From assembly GCF_900128525.1 (NCBI RefSeq), contig NZ_FQTQ01000061.1, forward strand, positions 1 to 64,000: a DNA stretch of 64,000 nucleotides, read 5' to 3'. The notes below the pieces were generated by a model. The model made no database searches. It was not told the DNA's origin and saw nothing but the letters and a program-made list of their open reading frames with translations. The stretch is from a methanotrophic endosymbiont of Bathymodiolus puteoserpentis (Logatchev). GTDB lineage: Bacteria; Pseudomonadota; Gammaproteobacteria; Methylococcales; Methylomonadaceae. Within the stretch, counting starts at the first letter, position 1; every line of letters begins with the position of its first letter. Below are positions 19,194 to 29,828 of the stretch, one piece after another. Position numbers and translations under genes: made by a program.

Positions 19194-19332
19194 AAAACCT
19201 TGTAAGTATTCAGGTACCCCACCAAAAAATTGAGATTTCAGACCAAAAACTATTCCAAGCTATTGATAGTTCGTTTCGGGGATGAAAAATTGGTGAAATT
19301 TTCAAGGGGTGTCTGAATACTTACAAAACCTT
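19194..19332. mobile_element. 123-bp MITE with 8-bp target duplication
   Basis: The element at 19202-19324 starts with GTAAGTATTCAGGTACCCC and ends with GGGGTGTCTGAATACTTAC, imperfect terminal inverted repeats of about 19 bp. It is flanked on both sides by the same 8 bases, AAAACCTT (19194-19201 and 19325-19332). GTAA termini with 8-bp duplications are typical of IS66-family elements, so this is probably a non-autonomous relative. The remainder of the gaps 18956-19193 and 19333-19709 shows no gene. A small inverted repeat (CCTTACCGGAGGTAAGG) lies near 19370-19388. Confidence 0.85.
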
Positions 19333-19709
19333 TGCTCAACTCTCACTATCCTTGTTATTTTCCAGTGACCCTTACCGGAGGTAAGGGAAAAGAAAGAAAA
19401 TAATATCACTATGATAAAATGATGACACTTTATGAAAAACTGAAATAATTGGATCGGAGTTAAGATTCGCTGAAAGGTATACTATAAAAGGTGATTATTT
19501 AAATAAATGAACAGAAAAATTCTGACTTTAGAGGTAGACTAAATGCTTTATTTAGACTTATTTATTTTTATTGACTGACTGGAAAATACTGCATGAGTGA
19601 CGTAGAGGGCGATAGTCACTTAATGCTAGATCTAAGCATTGAGTGTTATAAAATTTTTTTATAAAAAAATAATGCCTTGAATTTTAAACAAATAAAAAGG
19701 ACTCTATCT

Positions 19710-21599
19710 ATGAAAAAATCTAATTTTAATATAAAAAATGAAGATCCAAAAATAGAAATAAATAAACCTGAAGAACATAATTCATGGCGAAAACAAGAGC
19801 TTAGCTTTTGGTTTTACCTTGCTTTTATGATGCTGTCACTTTATTTATGGCAAGGGTTCAAGCAATATCAACAGAAGGAAATCCCATATAGTGAGTTTCT
19901 GCAAAAAATGCAGGCAGGAGATATTGAAGAAGCAGTAGTTACCGATAAAGTTATTTCAGGAAAGTTCAGATCAACTAATGCCACTTTTGACGAAAAAAAA
20001 ACGCAATACTTTATTACTGTTCCTTTATTCAATAACGAACTAGCGAACGAGCTAGCAAAAAATGGCGTGAAATATACAGTTCGTCATGGCGATAATTGGC
20101 TGAGTACATTTTTATTTAGCTGGGTACTGCCCTTTGGGCTGATATTTCTGTTGTGGAACTGGATGGCTCAACGTATGAGCGGAGGCGCACAAAGCTTTTT
20201 GAATATCGGAGGAAATCGAGCGCGTATCCATCCTGAAGGAAACAATAAAACCACCTTTAAAGATGTTGCAGGTGTTGAAGATGCTAAGCAGGAGTTAGGA
20301 GAATGTATTGACTTTCTTAAAGATCCTACATTGATTCAGCACCTCGGAGGTCATATGCCAAAAGGTATTTTATTAGTTGGTCCGCCAGGAACGGGTAAAA
20401 CCTTACTAGCGCGTGCTGTTGCAGGTGAAGCTAGCGTACCATTTTTTAATATTAGTGGCTCAGAATTTATTGAAATGTTTGTCGGCGTGGGTGCTTCACG
20501 TGTCCGTGATATGTTTGATCAGGCACGGCAAAAATCACCGTGCATTATTTTTATTGACGAATTGGATGCTATCGGTGGCGCGCGCGGTATTGGAACGGTT
20601 ATGGGCGGGCATGATGAACGAGAACAAACCTTAAATCAATTACTAACGGAAATGGATGGTTTTGACCCTTCGTCAGGGGTTATTGTTATGGCTGCCACTA
20701 ATCGACCTGAAGTACTAGACAAAGCCTTGCTGCGTGCCGGCCGTTTTGATCGACAAATAGTTGTTGATAAACCCGACCTTGAGGCGCGTATAGCCATACT
20801 TACTCTACATACTCAAAATATGGAGATAGCTAAAGATGTTGATCTCAAAGTGGTCGCTCAACGTACTCCAGGTTTTGTGGGCGCAGATTTAGCCAATATT
20901 GCTAATGAAGCCGCTATACTTGCGGTACGTAACCGTCATGAAGAAATTAATATGCTAGATTTTGAAGCGGCTATTGATCGTGTTATTGCAGGCCCCAAAA
21001 GAAAAAGCCGTTTATTAGGCTCGGTAGAAAAGAATCGTGTCGCCTTCCATGAAGCAGGGCATACTTTAGTTGCAGAAACGGTTCCGACGGGTGAACCTGT
21101 TCATAAAGTGTCTATCATTCCTCGTGGTGTTGCTGCTCTGGGTTATACCTTGCAATTACCAACTCAGGAGAGATTTTTGTCTACTGAGCAAGAGCTGAAA
21201 GACCAGATTGCCATTTTGATGGGAGGGCGCGTGTCTGAAGAACTTGTTTTTACAGACGTTTCAAGCGGTGCTTCTAATGATCTGGAGCGCGCATCAGAAA
21301 TTGCTCGCGGCATGGTGACACAATTGGGAATGAGTAAGAAGCTTGGAGCATTAACCTATGGTAAAAGGCAACAATTAACGTATTTGGGCACTCAGGGAAT
21401 AGAAGAGAAAAATTACAGTGAAGAAACTTCTCGCCTTATTGATAGTGAAGTCAAAATACTCATTGATGAAGGATACCAACGTGCCACTCAGATCCTAACC
21501 GAGAAACGTAAATTGCTTAATAAATTGGCAGCAGCACTGGAGCAGAAAGAGGTATTGAGTGGAGAAGAAGTCGCTGCCCTTATCAAAAAAGACACCTAA
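19710..21599 (+). CDS. ftsH: FtsH-type membrane AAA+ metalloprotease
   Basis: This is a 629-residue membrane protease. I chose the ATG at 19710, preceded by AAAAGGA, over an earlier TTG. Two membrane helices (near residues 31-49 and 131-149) bracket a periplasmic segment. The AAA+ domain has Walker A GPPGTGKT at 224-231, Walker [14 protein letters not shown] and the second region of homology ([20 protein letters not shown]). The zinc site HEAGH is at 447-451. It degrades unfolded or short-lived proteins with ATP. It stands alone rather than in the common rlmE-ftsH pair, so it may be an additional paralogue. Confidence 0.93.
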   Translation: MKKSNFNIKNEDPKIEINKPEEHNSWRKQELSFWFYLAFMMLSLYLWQGFKQYQQKEIPYSEFLQKMQAGDIEEAVVTDKVISGKFRSTNATFDEKKTQYFITVPLFNNELANELAKNGVKYTVRHGDNWLSTFLFSWVLPFGLIFLLWNWMAQRMSGGAQSFLNIGGNRARIHPEGNNKTTFKDVAGVEDAKQELGECIDFLKDPTLIQHLGGHMPKGILLVGPPGTGKTLLARAVAGEASVPFFNISGSEFIEMFVGVGASRVRDMFDQARQKSPCIIFIDELDAIGGARGIGTVMGGHDEREQTLNQLLTEMDGFDPSSGVIVMAATNRPEVLDKALLRAGRFDRQIVVDKPDLEARIAILTLHTQNMEIAKDVDLKVVAQRTPGFVGADLANIANEAAILAVRNRHEEINMLDFEAAIDRVIAGPKRKSRLLGSVEKNRVAFHEAGHTLVAETVPTGEPVHKVSIIPRGVAALGYTLQLPTQERFLSTEQELKDQIAILMGGRVSEELVFTDVSSGASNDLERASEIARGMVTQLGMSKKLGALTYGKRQQLTYLGTQGIEEKNYSEETSRLIDSEVKILIDEGYQRATQILTEKRKLLNKLAAALEQKEVLSGEEVAALIKKDT

Positions 21600-21651
21600 A
21601 AAGGTTGGCTGTACTTGAGAATATTATCGATTTTTGACTTCCTAAATCACT

Positions 21652-21680
21652 TTAATGTCATCAAAATTTGATGACATTAA
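21652..21680. terminator. Inverted repeat between convergent genes
   Basis: An 11-bp perfect stem (TTAATGTCATC with GATGACATTAA) lies between ftsH (+) and the coiled-coil gene (-). The stem is AT-rich and followed by a weak T tract, so its terminator function is plausible but not certain. Confidence 0.55.
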
Positions 21681-21704
21681 CTATTTTAAATAGACTGCTT
21701 ATTG

Positions 21705-22487
21705 CTATTTTTCATCATACAAATGCATTATTTTAGTATTAACGCCTTTTAATATTTTAATAAGCTTCTGGATTGTGGCTTGTTGTCTATCTTGAACTTC
21801 GGCTAAGGATTGTATTTTTTCTTCTGCTTCTGATAATTGTTGCGTAAGTGTCGTTATCTGCTGTTGTAATTGTTCGTTGTCTGCGCTAACTCGTTTGAGT
21901 TCGCTTTGAATATTGGCCTTTAAATGGTCAGATTTAATGACTAGCTTATCCATTTGCAGTTGAATTTCAGATTCAAGCTCAGAGACTTCACTTTCTAGTG
22001 CTTCAATAGACTCCAGTTGTGCTAACTCTTCAACTGGAGTATTTTGCTCTGTTGTTTCTGTTGAGGCACTGTTTAGATCAGTATCTTCTGGTTCTATGTT
22101 GTCACTTGGCTCTGAAAGTTGTGCTTCTTGAATATTAAGTTCTGCTTTTTCTAGTTCAGCGACATTAACTTGCTCTTCAGACTCTATCACGGTTTCAGTG
22201 CGTGGTTTAAGTGTTTCTTCTGTAGTAGTAATCGCTTCTACTAATATCTCTTTCTGTATATCAGGTTCGGCTTCTGGCTTTGGCTCAATATCTAGTATAT
22301 CTGAAGAAGGCTTCTCCAAAAGATGCTCATCAGCAAGTTCTGGTTCAGGTGTTTCTTTTGTTTTTTCTGGAGCTGCAGAAGATTCCATTAATACCTCTTC
22401 GGCTGCGATATCAAGGCTTGAATTAACTAAGTCTTCAATACTTGTTGTGTTAATATTTTTTGCGTCATTCGGCATTTGGCTCTCCAT
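21705..22487 (-). CDS. Acidic protein with C-terminal coiled coil
   Basis: This 260-residue protein is very rich in Glu for its first 160 residues (low complexity, probably disordered), then forms a coiled coil from about 165 to 245 (LESEVSELESEIQLQMDKL and onward). It has no signal peptide or membrane helix. I do not recognise a family. It is a single gene between two convergent or divergent neighbours. The upstream gap 22488-22844 shows no gene. Confidence 0.65.
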   Translation of the reverse strand: MESQMPNDAKNINTTSIEDLVNSSLDIAAEEVLMESSAAPEKTKETPEPELADEHLLEKPSSDILDIEPKPEAEPDIQKEILVEAITTTEETLKPRTETVIESEEQVNVAELEKAELNIQEAQLSEPSDNIEPEDTDLNSASTETTEQNTPVEELAQLESIEALESEVSELESEIQLQMDKLVIKSDHLKANIQSELKRVSADNEQLQQQITTLTQQLSEAEEKIQSLAEVQDRQQATIQKLIKILKGVNTKIMHLYDEK

Positions 22488-22844
22488 TTAACTAAATTTG
22501 TTTACTTAACTTAGTACATCGTCCAATTTAAGTAAAACTTTATTATCAAGAAAGAATGAGCGATGGTGAGTATAAAAAAGACATGATCATAAATGTTTTT
22601 TTAATTTTGACGATATTTTGGGAATTAAAATCATGAGAATAGCTGATATAATTTAATTTTGTTAGAAATGAAATGCATATTCTTATTTTTTCACCTAAGC
22701 CTCTGTATAGGTACTATCTATCTAAAGCAAACATAAGAAAGATGTGCTTTGTTCCGTAGCGCAACCTATTTATTTTCTTAGTTATTATTTTAAAATGACA
22801 TAATCAAAGAAATCTAACTGATAATTAATACTGATCACATAAAT

Positions 22845-24176
22845 ATGATTATTTTATGGACCGATGCACTGATATTTTTTTTAATTTTGGTGCTTATTCT
22901 CACCGTTTTTAGCTTGCGCAAAAAAGAACAATTTATTCGCCCGTGGAAAAAAGTGACTCATAGCCGTACGGCGATGGTTTCTTTGGTTATTCTACTGTGT
23001 TTTATGTTTATTGGCCTATTGGATTCCGTACATTTTAAACCGAGTGATAGCAAACAAAATGAAATTATTAGTATCTTAGATTATTGGGCGAACCCACTAC
23101 GTTTAACTCAAGAGAAAAGTTATTCTGCGCCATTTTCTGCCTATTTATATAGTAAAGAATTAATTATAACCGAGAACCAAATACGTTCTTGGGGCTATCC
23201 AAGGTTAGAGTATGGAGCGAGTCATTTAAGTGATATTGAAGCCGAAAAGATGAGTGATATTCTGAGTAAAGCAATACTAGGGCTTTGCAAAGGTGCGGGT
23301 ATTACACTACTTATTTTTTTCGCTTATCATTATTTAACAAAGCTAGTATTTTTTAGCAGTAAAGCCGTTAATACGGTTTTTGCGACGCTCTTTTTGATCA
23401 ATACAATCAGCTATATGCTAGTCGATTTATCTTCTTATTACCATGTGCTAGGTACTGATAAGGTCGGAGAAGATGTTTTGTATCAGGCGATTAAAAGTAT
23501 TCGTACAGGGCTGGTTATAGGCTCATTAACCACATTAATTATGTTGCCGATGGCGATTATCTTCGGTATTTTAGCGGGATTTTTTCGTGGCTGGGTAGAT
23601 GATGTTATTCAGTATATTTATACGACCTTAAACTCTATTCCAGGAGTGTTGTTAATTGCGGCCTCTATTTTAATGGTACAAGTCTATATGGCTAATCATC
23701 AGGAGGAATTTACTAGTTTAGTGGCGCGTGCAGATATGCGCTTATTATTTCTTTGTTTGATTTTAGGGGTTACCAGTTGGACGGGCTTATGCCGGTTATT
23801 ACGTGCGGAAACGTTGAAATTACGCGAAATGGAATATGTGCAAGCTGCTCAAGCTCTAGGTGTGCCCCGTTATCTTATTTTATATCGGCATATTTTGCCT
23901 AATGTCATGCATATTGTATTGATTTCTGTGGTGTTGGATTTTAGCTCCTTAGTATTGGCTGAAGCGGTACTTTCTTATGTGAATATTGGAGTAGATCCGA
24001 CCACTTATAGTTGGGGTAATATGATTAATGGCGCGCGCTTAGAAATGGCTAGAGAGCCTATTGTTTGGTGGTCATTAGCGGCTTCCTTTGTGTTTATGTT
24101 TAGTTTGGTATTAGCCGCTAATTTGTTTGCAGATACGGTACGCGATGCTTTTGACCCTAGACGAGCTGAATCATGA
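22845..24176 (+). CDS. Peptide/nickel-type ABC transporter permease (OppC/YejE-like)
   Basis: This 443-residue protein has an extra N-terminal helix and an OppC-type first helix (near 38-60). A roughly 150-residue insert with periplasmic and membrane portions follows. The binding-protein-dependent permease core spans residues about 215-435 with the coupling EAA-like motif EYVQAAQALGVPRYLILYRH. It overlaps the ATPase gene by 4 bp. In known Opp/Yej systems two permeases and a periplasmic binding protein are needed; neither the second permease nor the binding protein is nearby. Confidence 0.85.
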   Translation: MIILWTDALIFFLILVLILTVFSLRKKEQFIRPWKKVTHSRTAMVSLVILLCFMFIGLLDSVHFKPSDSKQNEIISILDYWANPLRLTQEKSYSAPFSAYLYSKELIITENQIRSWGYPRLEYGASHLSDIEAEKMSDILSKAILGLCKGAGITLLIFFAYHYLTKLVFFSSKAVNTVFATLFLINTISYMLVDLSSYYHVLGTDKVGEDVLYQAIKSIRTGLVIGSLTTLIMLPMAIIFGILAGFFRGWVDDVIQYIYTTLNSIPGVLLIAASILMVQVYMANHQEEFTSLVARADMRLLFLCLILGVTSWTGLCRLLRAETLKLREMEYVQAAQALGVPRYLILYRHILPNVMHIVLISVVLDFSSLVLAEAVLSYVNIGVDPTTYSWGNMINGARLEMAREPIVWWSLAASFVFMFSLVLAANLFADTVRDAFDPRRAES

Positions 24177-25771
24177 CTGAGACTTTATTAACGGTAGAAA
24201 ATTTACATCTGAGTTTTGCCGGTCAGCCGGTTATTAACGGCATCAGTTTTCAAATTAATAAAGGTGAAACCTTTGCTTTAGTTGGCGAGTCAGGCTCAGG
24301 GAAATCTTTAGCGGCTTTATCAGTTTTACGCTTACATCCAACACAGGCTTATTTACAGGCTGATACGATACAGTTGGCTGATATTGATATTTTACGCACG
24401 CCAGAATCTGAACTGTGTCAGGTGCGCGGACAACGTGTTGCTATGATTTTTCAAGACCCCATGAGTTCCTTGAATCCGGTTATGACGATTGGTCAGCAAG
24501 TTGCAGAAACCATACAATTGCATTTTTCAATGGCTAAAAAACAACGTATTGAAAAAGTTTTAGTTTTATTGCAACAAGTTGGGATTCCTGATGCGCTGCG
24601 CCGTATGAATGAATATCCGCATCAATTATCGGGGGGGCAACGCCAACGAGTAATGATTGCTATTGCCTTAGCCGGTGAGCCGGATTTATTAATTGCCGAT
24701 GAGCCAACTACAGCCTTAGATGTTACGATTCAAGCGCAAATACTAGACTTATTAAAAAACATACAACAACAAAATGGCATGGCTTTATGGCTTATTAGTC
24801 ATGATTTGGCCTTGGTTTCTAATATAGCTGACCGAGTGGCTGTTATGCAGTCGGGAAATATAGTCGAAACAGCGGATAATAAGGCAATTTTCAGTCACCC
24901 GCAGCATATATACACGCAAAAATTATTACAAGCGTTACCAAATATAAACTACCGAGAAAAACAACAAAAGTCTGATTCTGTCGCTCTTTTAAAGCTAACT
25001 GATTTTAAGGTACATTACCCGATTAGAAAAGGGCTGCTTAAGCGTGTAGTGGATTATGTAAAAGCCGTTGATGGCGTCAGCTTTACTTTAGATGCAGGTA
25101 AAACACTGGCATTAGTAGGTGAATCTGGTTGTGGCAAAACAACATTGGGAAAGGGCTTGTTAAGTTTAATTCCTAATACTTCAGGACGCGTAGATTTTCA
25201 CGGCGTTGACTTAGCTACATTATCACGAGAACAGTTACGAGTGCAGCGAGCTGCGATGCAGATTATCTTTCAAGACCCTTTTTCAGCAATGAATCCACGT
25301 ATGTTTATTTTAGATATTGTTGCTGAAGGTATACGGACTTTGCATCCAACGACAAATAAGGAAGAGATAGTTAGACAGGTGACAAAAATATTAAATCAAG
25401 TAGGGCTAGATGCAACAGCTTTGTACCGTTTTCCGCATGAATTTTCAGGAGGTCAAAGACAGAGAATATGCATTGCTCGGGCTTTAGCCGTTAAGCCTAA
25501 ATTAATTGTCTGTGATGAGCCAACTTCTGCGCTAGATGTCTCGGTACAAAAGCAAATTATTGAGTTATTAAAGTCTTTACAAAAAACACAAAATATCAGT
25601 TATTTGTTTATTACACATGATCTCGCGGTTGTCGCTGAAATAGCCGATGAGGTGGCTGTTATGTATCAGGGGAAAATTGTTGAGCAGGGCAGTGTAGAGC
25701 AAATATTAAGCCAGGCTCAACATCCGTATACACAAAAACTGTTAAGTGCTGTGCCCATTTTGGTGAAGTAG
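24173..25771 (+). CDS. Double ABC ATPase (YejF/OppDF-like)
   Basis: This 532-residue protein has two complete ATPase domains, as in YejF. First: Walker A GESGSGKS near residue 38, signature LSGGQRQRV, Walker B DEPTTALD. Second: Walker [10 protein letters not shown] near 319, signature [17 protein letters not shown]. Each domain is followed by the oligopeptide-type C-terminal region ([13 protein letters not shown] and [13 protein letters not shown]). It energises the permease encoded just upstream. The substrate is probably a peptide or nickel chelate, but nothing here fixes it. Confidence 0.92.
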   Translation: MTETLLTVENLHLSFAGQPVINGISFQINKGETFALVGESGSGKSLAALSVLRLHPTQAYLQADTIQLADIDILRTPESELCQVRGQRVAMIFQDPMSSLNPVMTIGQQVAETIQLHFSMAKKQRIEKVLVLLQQVGIPDALRRMNEYPHQLSGGQRQRVMIAIALAGEPDLLIADEPTTALDVTIQAQILDLLKNIQQQNGMALWLISHDLALVSNIADRVAVMQSGNIVETADNKAIFSHPQHIYTQKLLQALPNINYREKQQKSDSVALLKLTDFKVHYPIRKGLLKRVVDYVKAVDGVSFTLDAGKTLALVGESGCGKTTLGKGLLSLIPNTSGRVDFHGVDLATLSREQLRVQRAAMQIIFQDPFSAMNPRMFILDIVAEGIRTLHPTTNKEEIVRQVTKILNQVGLDATALYRFPHEFSGGQRQRICIARALAVKPKLIVCDEPTSALDVSVQKQIIELLKSLQKTQNISYLFITHDLAVVAEIADEVAVMYQGKIVEQGSVEQILSQAQHPYTQKLLSAVPILVK

Positions 25772-25826
25772 GTTTAAGTGGAAGTGCTATTATTAGAACT
25801 ATACTTGACAATATGGCTAATTAATT

Positions 25827-26825
25827 ATGAACTTCCCCCGACTTATTCCAGAGCATATTTTTTTCGCACTGCGTTTTTTTCTTGCTCCATTTTTAACTTT
25901 TATTTTGGCAAAAACTCTATTTGAATTGTTGGCCTTCAACTTTCTTGATTTAAGCCAAGTTGTTAATCAGTACATTTCTCAAGCCCGTGATATATCTAGT
26001 GCCGTTAAGATAAATGAAATTAAAGCACGTTTATTATGGGCTACCAGTGTCATGGTATATTTTTTTATTACGATAGGGTTTGGTGCCTTTATATGGGATT
26101 TATTAAGGAGTTCAGAAACAAAATTAACATTATTGTTTTTTACCGTCATAGCAATCGTCATTTCTGTTGTGGAAACAAGTTATTTACTTAGTGTGGAATC
26201 TACAGTAAGCCCCATAGCCAGTATTTTTAATTTTACTTTCGACACTTTATCAGGTTCAGGGTACTTTACTTTAAATCAGTTATTTATTGTACATACCACT
26301 TTAGATATTATTAATCTGATAAGCTTTTTAGTTGTACCATTTGGCTTAGTGGCAGGCTGCTGCATTATGCATAAAATTCCGTTAACCTTACATAAAGACG
26401 CAGAGTTTTTTTTAGGCCGTTCAGAACAGTTAAAGAAATTAATTACCGCTGGCTCTGCAGTTATGGTGATTGGTGTTATTCATATGCAGTTATGGCTAAA
26501 TTGGCCACTCGCATTTCTTGATGGAACAGAAAAAATAACGCAGTTGAAATCTATCACAGTATTAATATGTCAATATTGGGGGGTAAGTTATTCCTTGATC
26601 ATTGCGGCCTTATACATTCCTGCTGCTAGTTATTTAAGTAATCAAGCAAAATTGGCTCTTCAGCAAGGGGGGGATAGAGAGCAAAGACAAGACCCTGCTA
26701 AATGGCTTATTGAGAATCATATGATGTTTTCACCTATTGCTTCACTGCCACAAATCCTGACTGTAATAGCACCAATGTTAGTTGGTACATTTAGTTCTGC
26801 GTTATCGGATCTTGTGTTTTATTAA
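25827..26825 (+). CDS. Polytopic membrane protein of unknown function
   Basis: This 332-residue protein has about seven predicted membrane helices (near residues 12-38, 68-92, 98-120, 150-185, 210-228, 245-270 and 300-325). No known motif is visible. It begins 55 bp after the ABC ATPase, so it may belong to the same transcript. A role in transport is possible but unsupported. Confidence 0.6.
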   Translation: MNFPRLIPEHIFFALRFFLAPFLTFILAKTLFELLAFNFLDLSQVVNQYISQARDISSAVKINEIKARLLWATSVMVYFFITIGFGAFIWDLLRSSETKLTLLFFTVIAIVISVVETSYLLSVESTVSPIASIFNFTFDTLSGSGYFTLNQLFIVHTTLDIINLISFLVVPFGLVAGCCIMHKIPLTLHKDAEFFLGRSEQLKKLITAGSAVMVIGVIHMQLWLNWPLAFLDGTEKITQLKSITVLICQYWGVSYSLIIAALYIPAASYLSNQAKLALQQGGDREQRQDPAKWLIENHMMFSPIASLPQILTVIAPMLVGTFSSALSDLVFY

Positions 26826-27033
26826 TAATTGATATTACTAATCACTTCACTTTTAAAAAGAGCTAGCTAAAACATCAAAGGTAAGAATTTATTCCCTTCA
26901 CGCAGGGAGAGGCCGTTAAAATAGATAGGGATCTGAACGCTTACCATACCAAAGATCATTTATCTAATTGCAAAATGGCTCACTATAAACGTAATATCTT
27001 ATTTCTTGTTACATTCATTATTATCAAATCTAA

Positions 27034-27726
27034 ATGGCAAAATTAATTATTCTTAATAAACCTTTTGATGTACTGACTCAGTTTACTGATGGCGCAGGAA
27101 GACAGACATTAAAAGACTATATCAATATAACAGGCATATATCCTGCTGGGCGTTTAGATCGTGATAGTGAAGGACTTGTTTTGCTGACTGATTCGGGGGC
27201 GTTGCAACATCAAATCAGTGACCCCAAATATAAACTTGAAAAGACTTATTGGGTTCAAGTTGAGAATATCCCCAGTGAAAAATCATTAAATTATTTGCGT
27301 AATGGCGTACAACTTAAAGACGGTCTTACGCGTCCTGCAAAAGCAAAGTTGATAGAAGCACCTAGCGTCTGGGAGCGTATTCCGCCCATACGTGAGCGTA
27401 AAACGATTCCAACTCAGTGGATTGAACTTAAAATAACAGAAGGTAAAAATAGGCAAGTTCGGCGCATGACTGCTGCCATTGGACACCCGACCTTACGTTT
27501 AATTCGTTATGCGATAGGTGCTTGGACACTAGATTCACTTGAATCTGGACAATGGCAAGAAGTGCTTGCACCGCCCGCAAAAGATCTGGTACATAAGCTA
27601 AGCCGTCCTAAGCATTGCAATAGAAAAATAGGGAAATATATGCCCGAGGGGAGAACAAAAAAGAAAAGACAGAGTGATGCTCAATCAACCAGTAGGACAG
27701 CTCGAGTTAGGCGAAAGTATGATTGA
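27034..27726 (+). CDS. rluE: 23S rRNA pseudouridine(2457) synthase
   Basis: This 230-residue enzyme belongs to the RsuA/RluE group and isomerises U2457 of 23S rRNA in E. coli. The start [19 protein letters not shown] and the catalytic-Asp motif [17 protein letters not shown] (residues about 35-51) match RluE, as does [20 protein letters not shown]. The C-terminal tail (after residue 190) is basic and specific to this protein. It has no N-terminal S4 domain, as expected for RluE. Confidence 0.93.
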   Translation: MAKLIILNKPFDVLTQFTDGAGRQTLKDYINITGIYPAGRLDRDSEGLVLLTDSGALQHQISDPKYKLEKTYWVQVENIPSEKSLNYLRNGVQLKDGLTRPAKAKLIEAPSVWERIPPIRERKTIPTQWIELKITEGKNRQVRRMTAAIGHPTLRLIRYAIGAWTLDSLESGQWQEVLAPPAKDLVHKLSRPKHCNRKIGKYMPEGRTKKKRQSDAQSTSRTARVRRKYD

Positions 27727-27863
27727 AGCGGTAACTTGCTGTGTAATATACTTATTTATCAATTTTTAAATAATTGCCTGTGGATATGAATTCAGGAGAT
27801 ATTATTTGTAATGAATTAAAATATAAGGATTAAAAATTAAGTTTGTAGCCATACAATTCGCTA

Positions 27864-29162
27864 CTACATTTCATTAACAATCTTCACAACGGCTCTTATC
27901 AGCCGGTCAAGCTCTTGGTCGGTAATAATAAACGGTGGCATCAGGTAGATTAATTTGTTAAAGGGGCGTACCCAGACTCCTGCTGCCACAAATTTAGGCT
28001 GTAAACTTTTTAGGTTTATCACTTGATGTAATTCTATAACACCAATTGCACCCAACACTCTTACCTCTTTTACATGCTTATATTGCTGACAGGGGCTTAG
28101 GCCCTGTTGTAATAAGCTTGCTATGTTTTTTACTCGGCCTTGCCAAGGCGACTCTAGTAGTAGCTTGACACTGGCTAATGCTGTTGCACAAGCTAGTGGG
28201 TTAGCCATAAAGGTGGGTCCATGCATAAAAATCCCTGGCTCACCGTGGCGGATACTGTTGGCAATTTCATTGGTCGCTAAAGTTGCCGCTAAGGTCATAT
28301 AGCCACCCGTTAATGCTTTGCCTAGGCACAGTATATCGGGTGCAATATTGGCGTGCTCACAGGCGAATAATTTACCTGTACGGCCAAACCCTGTTGCTAT
28401 TTCATCTAAAATTAACAGAACATTGTATTTGTTGCATAATTCTCGTACTTGGTATAAATACATGGGTGAATAAAAGCGCATTCCTCCAGCGCCTTGGACA
28501 ATCGGCTCTAAAATAATAGCGGCAATTTCTTGGTGATGGGTTTTTAGTTGGCTGGCTAAAGGTGCAATATCTTCTGCTGTACAGACCTCATAAAATCCGC
28601 AATTTGGAGCCTCAGCAAAGAGCTGTTTAATCAGTGTGTTATTAAATAAACTATGCATACCATTATCAGGGTCACTGACAGACATTGCGCCAAAAGTATC
28701 GCCATGATAACCATGGCGTATGGTAAGCAAACGTTTTTTTTGTGTTTGATTTTTTGTATGCCAGTATTGAATAGCCATTTTCATAGCAACTTCAACGGCT
28801 ACTGAGCCTGAGTCGGAAAAGAATACGGTTTGCAAAGGCTCAGGGGTAATGTCGACTAGTTTTTGAGCTAATTCAATTGCAGGTTGATGGGTAAGGCCGC
28901 CAAACATAATATGCGCCATCTTATGTAATTGCTGTTCAATGGCTTGATTTAGTATTGGATGATTATAACCGTGTACTGCGCTCCACCACGAAGACATGCC
29001 ATCAATAAGCGTAGTGCCATCCATTAGGGTAATAGTGACACCTTGAGCGGACTTAACGGGGTAAATGGAGGTATCTGACTGGGTAATGCTATAAGGGTGC
29101 CAGACGTGTTGTTTATCTTGCTCTAAGAGGGTGTTGATAGTTTGCACAGATTTACAAGTCAC
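27864..29162 (-). CDS. bioA: Adenosylmethionine-8-amino-7-oxononanoate aminotransferase
   Basis: This 432-residue PLP enzyme transfers an amino group from S-adenosylmethionine to KAPA, forming DAPA in biotin synthesis. HVWHPYS at residues 19-25 and SSWWSAVHGYNHP near 58-70 are typical of BioA. The PLP lysine lies in CLGKALTGGYM near 280-290. It starts with GTG. No other bio gene is adjacent in the window. Confidence 0.95.
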   Translation of the reverse strand: MTCKSVQTINTLLEQDKQHVWHPYSITQSDTSIYPVKSAQGVTITLMDGTTLIDGMSSWWSAVHGYNHPILNQAIEQQLHKMAHIMFGGLTHQPAIELAQKLVDITPEPLQTVFFSDSGSVAVEVAMKMAIQYWHTKNQTQKKRLLTIRHGYHGDTFGAMSVSDPDNGMHSLFNNTLIKQLFAEAPNCGFYEVCTAEDIAPLASQLKTHHQEIAAIILEPIVQGAGGMRFYSPMYLYQVRELCNKYNVLLILDEIATGFGRTGKLFACEHANIAPDILCLGKALTGGYMTLAATLATNEIANSIRHGEPGIFMHGPTFMANPLACATALASVKLLLESPWQGRVKNIASLLQQGLSPCQQYKHVKEVRVLGAIGVIELHQVINLKSLQPKFVAAGVWVRPFNKLIYLMPPFIITDQELDRLIRAVVKIVNEM

Positions 29163-29201
29163 AGAGATAAAAGGTTAAATAATTCAACTGCGAAAATGAG
29201 T

Positions 29202-29262
29202 AGCCACAAAGGAGACAGTGAATTAACGAGTTTAATGTCGGTACTGTGCAGTCTTTGTGGCT
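29202..29262. terminator. Inverted repeat between dksA and bioA
   Basis: A 10-bp stem (AGCCACAAAG with CTTTGTGGCT) flanks a 41-nt loop just downstream of dksA. There is no T tract on the minus strand, so its role as terminator or RNA-processing site is unproven. Confidence 0.4.
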
Positions 29263-29280
29263 TAAGCGTAGAGTTAACAA

Positions 29281-29715
29281 TTAGCTCATTTGTTTTTCGC
29301 GAATTTCATCGAGTGTTTTACAATCGATACAAAGTTCTGCGGTAGGGCGTGCCTCTAAGCGACGAACACCAATCTCTATACCGCATGACTCACAGTAACC
29401 ATAGTCATCTGTGTCGATAAGTGCGAGTGATTCACCAATTTTTTTAAGTAGCTTTCTTTCTCGGTCACGTGTTCTTAGTTCGAGGTTGAATTCAGACTCC
29501 TGCGATGCGCGATCGTTAGGGTCTGGGTAGTTTGCAGCATCGTCGCGCATATGAACAACAGTGCGATCCACTTCGCGCATTAAGTCATTTTTCCAATTCG
29601 TTAAAATACCTCTAAAATGTTCTTTTTGCGCTGGGTTCATATATTCTTCGCCTTTCTTTTCTTGATATGGCGTAAAATTGAAAGGGGTACTTTCAGCTGA
29701 AGTGCTGCTAGTCAT
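29281..29715 (-). CDS. dksA: RNA polymerase-binding transcription factor DksA
   Basis: This 144-residue protein cooperates with ppGpp at RNA polymerase to reset transcription under starvation. The N-terminal coiled-coil includes the acidic tip [15 protein letters not shown]. The zinc finger has cysteines at 108, 111, 129 and 132. An AGGAG motif precedes the ATG. The length (151 in E. coli) and all key residues agree. Confidence 0.95.
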   Translation of the reverse strand: MTSSTSAESTPFNFTPYQEKKGEEYMNPAQKEHFRGILTNWKNDLMREVDRTVVHMRDDAANYPDPNDRASQESEFNLELRTRDRERKLLKKIGESLALIDTDDYGYCESCGIEIGVRRLEARPTAELCIDCKTLDEIREKQMS

Positions 29716-29763
29716 CCATTAACTCCTGATTATTTTAAAAAACTGCGCATTTTTATCAGGATA

Positions 29764-29794
29764 TTGACAATTAAGCAAGAGAAATTACTATTAT
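29764..29794 (+). promoter_or_regulatory. Possible sigma-70 promoter of the aminotransferase gene
   Basis: TTGACA (29764-29769) is followed after 19 bp by TATTAT (29789-29794), 35 bp before the start codon at 29829. The spacing is slightly long. Confidence 0.4.
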
Positions 29795-29828
29795 TTGCAA
29801 TTTTTTCTCACTTTATAAAGGGTAGTTT

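Noticed and set aside
22198-22491. 97-residue plus-strand frame rich in Ser
   Set aside because: It is the antisense shadow of the acidic coiled-coil gene, where Glu codons read as Ser codons.
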